From the NCBI GenBank assembly GCA_964539665.1, contig CAZIKB010000031.1, forward strand, positions 1-55,130: 55,130 nt of DNA, read 5' to 3'. Below are positions 37,598 through 45,250 of the stretch, piece after piece. The notes beneath the pieces are model-generated. The model worked only from the letters and a program-made list of their open reading frames with translations. It was not told where the DNA came from and did no database searches. The translations under genes were made by a program, and so were the position numbers. The DNA is from CAZIKB01 sp964539665. GTDB lineage: Bacteria; Zhuqueibacterota; Zhuqueibacteria; Oceanimicrobiales; Oceanimicrobiaceae. Position 1 is the first letter of the stretch; each line of letters begins with the position of its first letter.

Positions 37598-37633
37598 ACT
37601 TATTCTATTGCTATTTTTTAAAATAATGCCCTA

Positions 37634-37709
37634 ACTGTCATGCCCGAACGTTTTAATTTGGCATCCACAATTTTCTTGGATTCACGCTAAAAGATGCGGA
37701 ACTGACAGT
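37634..37709. repeat. GTCATGCCCG-type inverted repeat
   Basis: actgtca (37634-37640) and tgacagt (37703-37709) are perfect ends of a 76-base imperfect palindrome (inner cccg/cgga partly matching). Similar cores occur at 10443 and 53364. Confidence 0.5.
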
Positions 37710-37747
37710 ATAGTAGGTGTTTCAAAAGGTTCTCAACATAGGTTTAA

Positions 37748-39055
37748 ATGACAATATCAAAATATAGAGCTTCTTTTTACACGTTGGGCTGCCGCTTAAA
37801 TCAGGCAGAAACCGCCCTGATTAGCAATACCTTCAAAGAAAAAGGCTACCAGATTGCTGAGTTTGGCGAGCCAACGGATGTATGCGTGATTAATACATGT
37901 ACAGTCACCGAACAGGCGAATGCCAAATGCCGGCAATTAGTTCGCCAGGTACTAAAACGAGCACCGGGTACTTTTGTAGCGGTAGTAGGTTGTTATGCGC
38001 AGTTAGGGGATGATGAAATAAAAGATATCGATGGCGTCGATTTAATTGTCGGCACTGAAGAAAAGATGCAAGTCGCAGATTATATCGATGTCCCTCAGAA
38101 ATTGCCTGAGCCGCTGATTCGCAGAAGTAGAATTCGAAGAACGCCTTTTACTTTGAGTTCGGTTGGTAACTACGAGAATGCCACGCGAGCAAATTTAAAA
38201 ATTCAGGACGGCTGTGATTTCATGTGTTCGTTTTGTGTAATTCCTTTTGCCCGTGGAAGAGCAAGAAGTAGAATATTCGAGGATATAAAACGGGAAGCTA
38301 TTCAATTAGTCGCCAGAGAACATAAAGAATTAGTCTTGAGCGGCGTCAATCTTGGAACGTATGAACATGAAGGCAAAAAGCTTCTGGATATTATTAAAAT
38401 GTTAGAATCCATCGAAGGATTGCAGCGCATCAGAATCAGCTCCATTGAACCAACAACGATTGCAGCAGAATTAATCGCATATATGGAGGATTCCGACAAG
38501 CTCTGCAGCCATCTTCATATCCCACTTCAAAGCGGCGATGATTCAGTTTTGAAGGGTATGCGCAGGATTTACACAGTTTCGGAATATGTAGATTTTTTAA
38601 ATGAAATTATCAGTCTGATCCCTGATGTCTGTTTAGGGACGGATGTTTTAGTCGGCTTCCCCGGTGAAAACGAGGCTGAGTTTGAAAACACCAGGCAGCT
38701 ATTAAATGATTTGCCATTTGCTTATTTTCATGTATTTAATTATTCGGAACGCCAAGGCACTTCAGCCGTCAAAATGGATAGAAAGGTCGACGTTCATGTG
38801 AGAAAAGAAAGAAGTCAAATTTTAAGGACGTTATCCAATCAAAAACGAAAAATCTTTTATGAGCAACAGATAGGTAAGCAGGTTCAAGTTTTAATGGAAG
38901 AAAAAAACGAGTCTGGATTATTTCAGGGATTTACAGACAATTATGTAAAAGTAGCAACAAAAACAGATTTAGACCTGGCGAATCAATTTGTCAGCGTTTC
39001 AATACAAGAAGTAAGTAAAAACAACCTTGCATTGGGTTCTCTTTCTATTAGTTGA
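37748..39055 (+). CDS. mtaB: tRNA t6A37 methylthiotransferase MtaB
   Basis: 435-aa radical SAM methylthiotransferase that converts t6A37 to ms2t6A37 in tRNA. Two Fe-S clusters: N-terminal Cys in TLGCRLNQAE, INTCTVT and VVGCYAQL, and the radical SAM motif C156-x3-C160-x2-C163 (CDFMCSFC followed by VIPFARGRARSR). The MiaB-like domain VGFPGENEAEF follows, then a C-terminal TRAM-like part. The CRLNQ signature separates MtaB from MiaB (CQMN). Followed after 14 bases by miaB, so both position-37 modifiers appear in one operon. Confidence 0.94.
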   Translation: MTISKYRASFYTLGCRLNQAETALISNTFKEKGYQIAEFGEPTDVCVINTCTVTEQANAKCRQLVRQVLKRAPGTFVAVVGCYAQLGDDEIKDIDGVDLIVGTEEKMQVADYIDVPQKLPEPLIRRSRIRRTPFTLSSVGNYENATRANLKIQDGCDFMCSFCVIPFARGRARSRIFEDIKREAIQLVAREHKELVLSGVNLGTYEHEGKKLLDIIKMLESIEGLQRIRISSIEPTTIAAELIAYMEDSDKLCSHLHIPLQSGDDSVLKGMRRIYTVSEYVDFLNEIISLIPDVCLGTDVLVGFPGENEAEFENTRQLLNDLPFAYFHVFNYSERQGTSAVKMDRKVDVHVRKERSQILRTLSNQKRKIFYEQQIGKQVQVLMEEKNESGLFQGFTDNYVKVATKTDLDLANQFVSVSIQEVSKNNLALGSLSIS

Positions 39056-39069
39056 GTTCTGAGTGAAAA

Positions 39070-40383
39070 ATGAAAAAAGTATACATCGAAACCTACGGCT
39101 GTCAGATGAACGAATACGACTCGGAAATTATCCGGTCAATACTCATTGCCAATGACTATGAATTTACTCAATCTGAATCAGAAGCCGATGTTGTAATTTT
39201 TAACACTTGTTCAGTTCGTGAAAATGCGCATGAGAAAATGTACGGCCGTCTCGGAGAAGTAAAACATGTAAAGGCAGCGAATAAAAAAGTAGTCGTTGGG
39301 CTCCTCGGATGCATGGCACAAAACCTTCGTGGTAATTTAAAAACTCAGGAAAAATTAGTTGACATATTCGCAGGTCCGGATAGTTATAAACATCTGCCAG
39401 ATATGATTCAGTCTGTGCTGGAAACGGGACAAAAAACTTATAATTTCAGCCTGTCTGAGTATGAAGATTACAGTGATGTTTATCCCCGGCGAATTCCTGG
39501 TATCAATGCCTGGCTTGCTGTAATGCGTGGTTGTGATAATTTTTGCACCTTTTGTGTCGTACCTTACACGCGCGGACGGGAGAGGAGTCGCAGCCCACAA
39601 AGTGTTATCTCTGAAGTTGAAAAACTGGCTGAAGAAGGATTTAAGCAAGTCACTTTGTTAGGGCAGAATGTAAATTCCTATCGTTTTGATAATAAGGATT
39701 TTGCAGATTTAATGTTGATGGTTTCCGAGGTGGATGGAATCGAACGCATTCGATTTACTTCTCCTCATCCAAAAGATTTTCCGGAGAAGCTTTTACGGGG
39801 TATGGCGGAGAATCCGAATATTTGCAAACATGTTCATCTGCCACTACAATCCGGCAACAATCGGATTTTAGATTTAATGGGTAGAAACTACACAAGAAAG
39901 GATTATCTGCGATTGGTTGAAAATATTCGTAAGACAATTCCGGAAGCCGCGCTCACGACAGATATTGTTGTGGGTTTTTCCTCTGAAACAGAGGATGAAT
40001 TCGAGGATTCATATCAGGTCATGAAAGATGTCCAGTTTGATTCGGCGTTTATCTTTAAGTATTCAGAACGCAAAAATACCATTGCTGTGAGAAAGTATCC
40101 GGATGATGTGCCTCCTGATAAAAAAACAGCACGTATCGTTCGGTTGAATGAATTGCAAAAGAATAACTCTCTACTGAAAAATAAAGAAGCAATTGGTAAA
40201 ACTTATCAGGTTTTGGTTGAGAGCACGAGTAAAAAAAAGCCGGATGAGTGGATGGGGCGGACCGACAGCAATAAAATTGTGATATTTCAAAAAGGCCAGT
40301 TTAAGGCCGGAGACTTAATCCAGGTCAAAATTAATAAGGTATCGGCGAACACGTTATTTGGAACAGTAATAAAAAATAATTAA
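39070..40383 (+). CDS. miaB: tRNA i6A37 methylthiotransferase MiaB
   Basis: 437-aa radical SAM enzyme making ms2i6A37 in tRNA. Motifs: YIETYGCQMNEYDSE, FNTCSVRENAHEK, LLGCMAQ, radical SAM C155-x3-C159-x2-C162 (CDNFCTFC, VVPYTRGRERSRS), LLGQNVNSY, HLPLQSGNN and VGFSSETEDEF, with a C-terminal TRAM domain (KTYQVLVES to the end). Upstream neighbour mtaB is 14 bases away. Needs Fe-S clusters, which the SUF operon would supply. Confidence 0.96.
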   Translation: MKKVYIETYGCQMNEYDSEIIRSILIANDYEFTQSESEADVVIFNTCSVRENAHEKMYGRLGEVKHVKAANKKVVVGLLGCMAQNLRGNLKTQEKLVDIFAGPDSYKHLPDMIQSVLETGQKTYNFSLSEYEDYSDVYPRRIPGINAWLAVMRGCDNFCTFCVVPYTRGRERSRSPQSVISEVEKLAEEGFKQVTLLGQNVNSYRFDNKDFADLMLMVSEVDGIERIRFTSPHPKDFPEKLLRGMAENPNICKHVHLPLQSGNNRILDLMGRNYTRKDYLRLVENIRKTIPEAALTTDIVVGFSSETEDEFEDSYQVMKDVQFDSAFIFKYSERKNTIAVRKYPDDVPPDKKTARIVRLNELQKNNSLLKNKEAIGKTYQVLVESTSKKKPDEWMGRTDSNKIVIFQKGQFKAGDLIQVKINKVSANTLFGTVIKNN

Positions 40384-40430
40384 AAACATGGCTCTGCAAA
40401 GTAGCGAACCAGTATTATTAGGTTCACCAT

Positions 40431-40637
40431 GTTGAATTTAATAGACTTCTGCAAGATGCTCTTTTTTTGTCGTTCTGAGGAACCCTTCGACGTTGCTCAG
40501 GATAAACTCTGTGACGAAGAATCTGTAACCACAAAACTACTTAATTTACAATATGTTAGTGGTCTCAAAATCTTCGCTCCCAAAGGTCGCTCAGAATGAC
40601 ATTTATGTATATTTTGCAGAAGTCTGTGAATTTAACT
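40431..40637. mobile_element. MITE-like element with ~24-bp terminal inverted repeats
   Basis: The ends 40431-40454 and 40614-40637 are inverted; the core agacttctgcaa/ttgcagaagtct is perfect (12 bp) and similarity continues outward with a few changes and one gap. Inside, gttctgag and ctcagaa form a second inverted pair, and the text cgttctgaggaacccttcga resembles dispersed CTGAGGAACCCTTCGAC-type repeats. No ORF. It lies between miaB and the next gene. Confidence 0.7.
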
Positions 40638-40661
40638 GAAAGGAGTAAGATCAGTTAACAC

Positions 40662-41831
40662 ATGTCAAAATTTAAAGGAACAGATTTCTATCAGATAGAG
40701 ATGCTTCTCAATGATGAAGAGCGTTTAATCCGGAACACAGTACGGGAATTTATAGAGAATGAATTTTTACCGGTTATTCGGGATAATTATCGGAATGCTG
40801 AATTCCCGTCTGATTTAATACCTAAAATGGGGAAGCTTGGTCTCATTGGAGCCAACCTGCATGGATATGGGTGTCCGGGTTTAAACAATGTAGCCTACGG
40901 ACTCATTAATCAGGAATTGGAAAGAGGGGATAGCGGCATCCGGAGCTTTGTATCGGTGCAGGGTAGTCTGGTTATGTATCCAATTCACACCTTTGGCTCG
41001 GAAGAGCAAAAACAATCCTGGCTGCCGAAATTAGCCAGCGGTGAAGCAGTCGGCTGTTTTGGACTGACAGAAGCCGATTTTGGCTCAAACCCGAGTGGAC
41101 TGCGAACACGCGCAGAGAAAACCAATGATGGTTGGCTTATAAACGGCGAGAAAATGTGGATTACAAACGGAAACCTGGCCGACATTGCAGTGATTTGGGC
41201 AAAAACTGACAATGGAATCCGAGGATTTTTAGTAGAAAAAGGAACTCCAGGTTATACTGACAAACCAATTCGTGGAAAACTCTCACTTCGCGCATCCGAT
41301 ACGGCAGAGCTACTTTTTGATAATTGTTTAATACCGGAGAATAATTTATTACCGGAGACGGTTGGATTAAGAGACGCCTTAAAGTGTTTGTCTCAGGCAC
41401 GTTTTGGGATAGCCTGGGGAGTAATTGGAGCAGCTATGGCCTGTTATGAAGAAGCTTTAAACTACGCCAATAATAGGATTCAGTTTAGTGATAAACCCAT
41501 TTCATCTCATCAACTTGTTCAAGAGAAACTGGTATATATGTTGACAGAAATTACCAAAGCTCAGCTTTTGGCCTTGCAGTTAGGCAGACTTAAAGATAAC
41601 AACAAGGCAACCACTGCTCAAATTTCATTAGCAAAACGGAATAACGTTTATCATGCACTGGAAATTGCTCGGCACGCAAGGCAAATACTCGGGGCTAATG
41701 GAATCCTGGATGATTATCAATCAATGCGGCACATGTGTAATCTGGAAACCGTAATTACATACGAAGGGACCCACGATATTCAAACTTTGATACTGGGAAA
41801 ACAGATAACAGGGCACAATGCAGTATTTTGA
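40662..41831 (+). CDS. Acyl-CoA dehydrogenase, glutaryl-CoA dehydrogenase-like
   Basis: 389-aa FAD acyl-CoA dehydrogenase. SFVSVQGSLVMYPI, CFGLTEADFGSNPSGLRT, GEKMWITNGNLADIAVIWA, LSQARFGIAWGVIGAAMACYE and the catalytic Glu E368 in ITYEGTHDIQTLILGKQITG match the glutaryl-CoA dehydrogenase group, which oxidises and decarboxylates glutaryl-CoA (lysine/tryptophan degradation). Substrate is inferred by similarity only. Stand-alone gene just after the MITE-like element. Confidence 0.88.
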   Translation: MSKFKGTDFYQIEMLLNDEERLIRNTVREFIENEFLPVIRDNYRNAEFPSDLIPKMGKLGLIGANLHGYGCPGLNNVAYGLINQELERGDSGIRSFVSVQGSLVMYPIHTFGSEEQKQSWLPKLASGEAVGCFGLTEADFGSNPSGLRTRAEKTNDGWLINGEKMWITNGNLADIAVIWAKTDNGIRGFLVEKGTPGYTDKPIRGKLSLRASDTAELLFDNCLIPENNLLPETVGLRDALKCLSQARFGIAWGVIGAAMACYEEALNYANNRIQFSDKPISSHQLVQEKLVYMLTEITKAQLLALQLGRLKDNNKATTAQISLAKRNNVYHALEIARHARQILGANGILDDYQSMRHMCNLETVITYEGTHDIQTLILGKQITGHNAVF

Positions 41832-41949
41832 TGGCTTTATGTCTATTTATTTAACTTGATTTTGTTGGTCTGATAATTTATATTCATTCAGGACTCTGTT
41901 GCAGCGTATTTGCGTCTCGTTGTTAGGATTTGGCAATAAATGTAAATAA

Positions 41950-42387
41950 ATGATTATGGATAGCAATCCAAATTTAAAAATCAGTCACAAATTAGATATC
42001 TTGCGGGCAGTATTTAATCGTGAACCTATCCATACTATATTAAAAGGTTTAACAAGTAGTCAATTAATTGAAGCTCATCAGTTTTTGTGGGATAAATTAG
42101 TTGAGATACATTATCTGACCCAGGAAAAAGAGTTTATTCGCGAAGACATTACTAAAAAAATGGTACCTTCTGCAACTTATCAACAGCAACAAGGCTGTGA
42201 TCTCCGTTTAGATTATTGTAAAGGAGTGGAATGTATCTATTCAAATCCAATCTGTGCGTGTAAAAAAGTGAAAAACAACATGGAGGTCATGGCCCGGACG
42301 ATAAATAACTATGTGGATTCTAGTGCAACAAATAATAAAACCGGGAAGAAAGAAAAAAAACGAAAGGAGGTGAAAGTCTGGCTTTAA
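41950..42387 (+). CDS. Uncharacterised small protein with Cys cluster, upstream of rny
   Basis: 145-aa protein I do not recognise. N-terminal half is helical and Leu-rich (LDILRAVFNREPIHTILKGL); then GCDLRLDYCKGVECIYSNP with ICACKK gives five Cys in about 25 residues, likely a metal site; the C-terminus is very basic (KTGKKEKKRKEVKVWL). ATG at 41950, or in-frame ATG at 41956. Its end contains a perfect SD (AAAGGAGGTG) for the next gene, so it is probably co-expressed with rny 28 bases downstream. RNA binding is possible but unproven. Confidence 0.65.
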   Translation: MIMDSNPNLKISHKLDILRAVFNREPIHTILKGLTSSQLIEAHQFLWDKLVEIHYLTQEKEFIREDITKKMVPSATYQQQQGCDLRLDYCKGVECIYSNPICACKKVKNNMEVMARTINNYVDSSATNNKTGKKEKKRKEVKVWL

Positions 42388-42415
42388 TTTTTAAATATAA
42401 TTAGCCAGAATAGAT
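42364..42415 (+). promoter_or_regulatory. Strong SD followed by hairpin before rny start
   Basis: The SD aaggagg/aaaggaggtg (42364-42374) is about 45 bases upstream of the rny ATG. A hairpin tctggct (42377-42383) with agccaga (42403-42409) lies between. Folding would bring the SD to about 12 bases from the ATG. No other SD precedes the ATG. Confidence 0.45.
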
Positions 42416-43978
42416 ATGGAACATTCATTTTTAGGAACAATAATATATATATTTGGAGGAATGCTATTAATAGGTCTTGGGTGGATAGCTTCCACTTATT
42501 TAGCAAAAATCAAATTAAAAAATGCAAAATCACAAGTTGAAGATATTATATCTGAAGCTCAAAGAGAGGCTAATCGAAAGAAGCATAAAATTATTCTACA
42601 GGCCAAAGAAGATTGGTATAATGTGCGGGATGAGCAAGAGAAACGAGTGAAAAATCGTCAGAAGAAAGTAGATAAATTAGAAAAAGACGTTCTCGAAAAA
42701 GAAAGAAAGCTCAGCCGTGTCGAAAATGAAGTAAGCCAAAAAGAGCACCAAATAACATTAAAGGCAAGGAACCTGCAAGAGCAAAAAGAAGCGCTGAAAA
42801 CTAAAGAAGAAGGACTCAGTCGCAGTATCCAGAAACAAAATTTAGCGTTATCCAGAGTTGCAAATATGACTATTGAGGAGTGCAAAGCAGTTCTATTAGA
42901 AAATTTACGCCGGGAATATAAAACAGAAGCTTCAGAAATATACAAAGAACTGGTTGATACAGCAAGAGAAACCGCCAGCAAAGAAGCGTGTAAAATCATC
43001 ACTATGGCGATTGAAAAAAATGCAGCAGATCATTGTGTGGAAACCACTGTTTCTGTAGTTTCCTTGCCTTCTGACGAAGTGAAAGGAAGAATAATCGGTA
43101 GAGACGGGAGAAATATAAAAGCATTTGAAACCGCCAGTGGTGTAAAAGTGATTGTCGATGACACTCCTGAAGCTGTCGTCTTGTCCAGTTTTGATCCTGT
43201 AAGACGAGAGGTAGCTCGACTTGCACTTGACAAAATCATAAAAAACAATAAAATCAACCCGCAAAAAATAGAAGAAATTGTAAAAAACGCTGAAAAAGAA
43301 GTGGATAAACTAATTTGGCGGGCTGGCAATGAAGTGATTGCCAGATTAGGTGTTGGAAGAATGCATCCTGACCTGATTCGCATTTTAGGAAGATTAAAAT
43401 ATCGAACCAGTTATGGCCAGAATGTACTTCAACATTCTGAAGAGGTCGCCACGCTTACTGGCAGTCTGGCAGCAGAACTGAAGCTTAATGTTAAATTGGC
43501 TAAACGGGCTGGCCTTCTTCATGATCTTGGCAAAGCAGCAAGTCAGAATATGGAAGGTACCCATACTCAAATAGGCATCGAAATCGGAAAAGAATTCAAT
43601 GAAGATGAAGTCGTATTAAATGCGATTGCATCACATCACGAGGATGTACCAACCACCTCGCTTATTTCAGTTTTGGTTGGTGCTGCTGATTCAATTTCCG
43701 GCGCCCGACCTGGCGCCCGTAGGGATACTCTGGATGGGTACATTAGACGAATTGAAAGTCTGGAAAAATTAGCGGATTCATTTGATTTGGTTAGCAAAGC
43801 GTACGCGATTTCTGCCGGTCGTGAGGTTCGGGTAATTGTACAGCCTGATAAAGTAAGCGATGCCCAGGCGGATCTACTGGCACGGGACATTGCTAATAAA
43901 ATTCATTCAGATTTAGAATATCCGGGGCAAATTAAAGTAACTGTTATTCGGGAAATTCGTGCTGTTAGTGTAGCCTGA
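42416..43978 (+). CDS. rny: Ribonuclease Y
   Basis: 520-aa membrane-anchored endoribonuclease that starts mRNA decay. Order: N-terminal transmembrane helix (about 5-28), long Lys/Glu-rich coiled coil (30-190), KH domain (GRIIGRDGRNIKAFETASGV), HD phosphodiesterase (AGLLHDLGKAAS with H and D near 369-370; NAIASHHEDVP) and a C-terminal domain ending IKVTVIREIRAVSVA. Length matches the family. Start choice depends on the hairpin-linked SD upstream. The next gene is ccmE. Confidence 0.96.
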   Translation: MEHSFLGTIIYIFGGMLLIGLGWIASTYLAKIKLKNAKSQVEDIISEAQREANRKKHKIILQAKEDWYNVRDEQEKRVKNRQKKVDKLEKDVLEKERKLSRVENEVSQKEHQITLKARNLQEQKEALKTKEEGLSRSIQKQNLALSRVANMTIEECKAVLLENLRREYKTEASEIYKELVDTARETASKEACKIITMAIEKNAADHCVETTVSVVSLPSDEVKGRIIGRDGRNIKAFETASGVKVIVDDTPEAVVLSSFDPVRREVARLALDKIIKNNKINPQKIEEIVKNAEKEVDKLIWRAGNEVIARLGVGRMHPDLIRILGRLKYRTSYGQNVLQHSEEVATLTGSLAAELKLNVKLAKRAGLLHDLGKAASQNMEGTHTQIGIEIGKEFNEDEVVLNAIASHHEDVPTTSLISVLVGAADSISGARPGARRDTLDGYIRRIESLEKLADSFDLVSKAYAISAGREVRVIVQPDKVSDAQADLLARDIANKIHSDLEYPGQIKVTVIREIRAVSVA

Positions 43979-44052
43979 TTTCGGTATTTTTGAAATTTGA
44001 AGGAATATTTTATAGCAATTTTTGCTTACATTAATATAAGAAATGAAAAATT

Positions 44053-44116
44053 AGCGTTTGAACGAAGGTCCGCCCAAAATCTCATTTCGAGAGAATGGTG
44101 TTTTTGTTCAAACGCT
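44053..44116 (+). promoter_or_regulatory. 11-bp perfect inverted repeat in the ccmE leader
   Basis: agcgtttgaac (44053-44063) and gttcaaacgct (44106-44116) form an 11-bp stem over a 42-nt loop, ending 12 bases before the SD of ccmE. It could be a leader structure, an operator-like palindrome or a small repeat. Confidence 0.5.
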
Positions 44117-44140
44117 TATTTGGTATTAAAGGAGTTCCCT

Positions 44141-44593
44141 TTGTTAAATAAAAAGATAAAGATAGCGATTTCGTTTGCGATCGTGGCGGTATTATTGGTC
44201 TGGCTTACGATTACGGGTTTTGATGATAATCTGCAATTTTATGTAAGTATCAAGGATGTGAAGGCGATGGATTCGGAAGCTTACAGCAAAGGTCTGCGGG
44301 TGAAGGGATATTTAGTGCCAGGCTCGTTGGTTAAGCAAACGAACAGTTTAGAGGTGAGTTTCAAAATAATAAAAGACTCTCACGAGCTGGACGTGCATTA
44401 TGCGAAGGAGCTGCCGGATACGTTTGTTGACAGCTCGGAAGTGCTGGTAGAGGGGAAGTTTACACCGGAGGGCTATTTTGACGCCCAGATGTTGATGGCG
44501 AAATGTCCGTCGAAGTATGAGAGTGCAGACGACTACTCCTCCGAGAAAACTGGAGCTGGAGATTATCGGAGGAATGAAAGCGGGACTAATTGA
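44141..44593 (+). CDS. ccmE: Cytochrome c maturation protein CcmE, CxxxY type
   Basis: Periplasmic heme chaperone anchored by an N-terminal helix (7-26). 150 aa from the TTG at 44141, which has AAAGGAG six bases upstream; reading further upstream adds a non-family stretch. OB-fold pattern VKGYLVPGSL, EVSFKIIKDSHELDVHY, LPDTFVDSSEVLVEGKF. The heme-attachment site reads AKCPSKYES: C122-x3-Y126 instead of the usual HxxxY, the variant described in Desulfovibrio and archaea. The C-terminal tail (127-150) is Asp/Ser/Gly-rich. No other ccm gene is nearby; the full system is elsewhere. Confidence 0.85.
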   Translation: MLNKKIKIAISFAIVAVLLVWLTITGFDDNLQFYVSIKDVKAMDSEAYSKGLRVKGYLVPGSLVKQTNSLEVSFKIIKDSHELDVHYAKELPDTFVDSSEVLVEGKFTPEGYFDAQMLMAKCPSKYESADDYSSEKTGAGDYRRNESGTN

Positions 44594-44627
44594 TATTGGA
44601 CGAATATATTTTCCAGAAATATTATGC

Positions 44628-44668
44628 ACCCCATCCTTGTTTATTAAATTTTTGGATGGGGTTTTTTT
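44628..44668 (+). terminator. Strong rho-independent terminator after ccmE
   Basis: Stem accccatcc (44628-44636) with ggatgggg(t) (44654-44662), followed by seven T (44662-44668). It separates ccmE from the SUF operon. Confidence 0.9.
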
Positions 44669-44737
44669 ATGAGAAAATTGCTTCTTTTTCTGTATTAAAT
44701 TGTAATCTGACATACTACATAAAATTTTACATTTTAC

Positions 44738-44766
44738 TTGACAAAGAAGAAAATATTGTATATATT
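44738..44766 (+). promoter_or_regulatory. Sigma70-type promoter of the SUF operon
   Basis: TTGACA (44738-44743), a 17-base spacer, and TATATT (44761-44766). It is 36 bases upstream of the regulator ATG; the transcription start would fall inside the operator palindrome. Confidence 0.8.
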
Positions 44767-44768
44767 AA

Positions 44769-44789
44769 ACCCGACTAAAATGGTCGGGT
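44769..44789. promoter_or_regulatory. IscR/Rrf2-type palindromic operator
   Basis: CCCGACTAAAATGGTCGGG (44770-44788), extended by A and T to a 21-base palindrome; the text around it resembles the E. coli IscR type 1 site (GACT...AGTC core with flanking GG/CC and TAT). It lies just after the -10 box, so it should allow autorepression by the Rrf2 regulator at 44802. Confidence 0.7.
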
Positions 44790-44801
44790 ATAGGAGATTG
44801 A

Positions 44802-45236
44802 ATGTTACGCTTGACAAAAAAATCAGAATATGGAATAATTGCTTTAAAGCACATGCTCAATATACCTGAAGGCGATGTGATAAGAGCAAAGGAAATTTCT
44901 GAAATTTATAATATTCCATCTGAAATAATGGCAAAAATATTACAGCAATTAACCCGTAAAGGATTTGTTCAATCCAGTCAAGGTGCAAAAGGAGGGTATA
45001 TTTTAGCAAAAGCAGGGACAGCAATTTTTCTGTCTGAAATAATTGAAAGCCTTGAAGGTCCTGTTGAATTAGTGGAATGTGTGACCGATGATGATTGTAA
45101 CTGCATGCAATTAGATAATTGCAATATAAGCGATCCACTTAAAATTATTCAACAGCAGTTTAAAATATTTCTTTCGCAGATATCTTTAGCCGATATTAAT
45201 AATGAAATTGAAATGCAAAAAGTGATGTGGCAATAA
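44802..45236 (+). CDS. Rrf2 family Fe-S-sensing transcriptional regulator (IscR-like)
   Basis: 144-aa Rrf2 protein with an N-terminal winged helix (LTKKSEYGIIALKHML; AKILQQLTRKGFVQSSQGAKGGY) and Cys at 93, 99, 101 and 107, matching the three-Cys [2Fe-2S] ligand region of IscR (92, 98, 104) with an extra Cys. It is the first gene of the SUF operon and has the palindromic operator immediately upstream. It probably represses the operon when Fe-S is sufficient (inference from family). SD AGGAG lies 5 bases before the ATG. Confidence 0.9.
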   Translation: MLRLTKKSEYGIIALKHMLNIPEGDVIRAKEISEIYNIPSEIMAKILQQLTRKGFVQSSQGAKGGYILAKAGTAIFLSEIIESLEGPVELVECVTDDDCNCMQLDNCNISDPLKIIQQQFKIFLSQISLADINNEIEMQKVMWQ

Positions 45237-45250
45237 ATCAAGGAGTTTAA

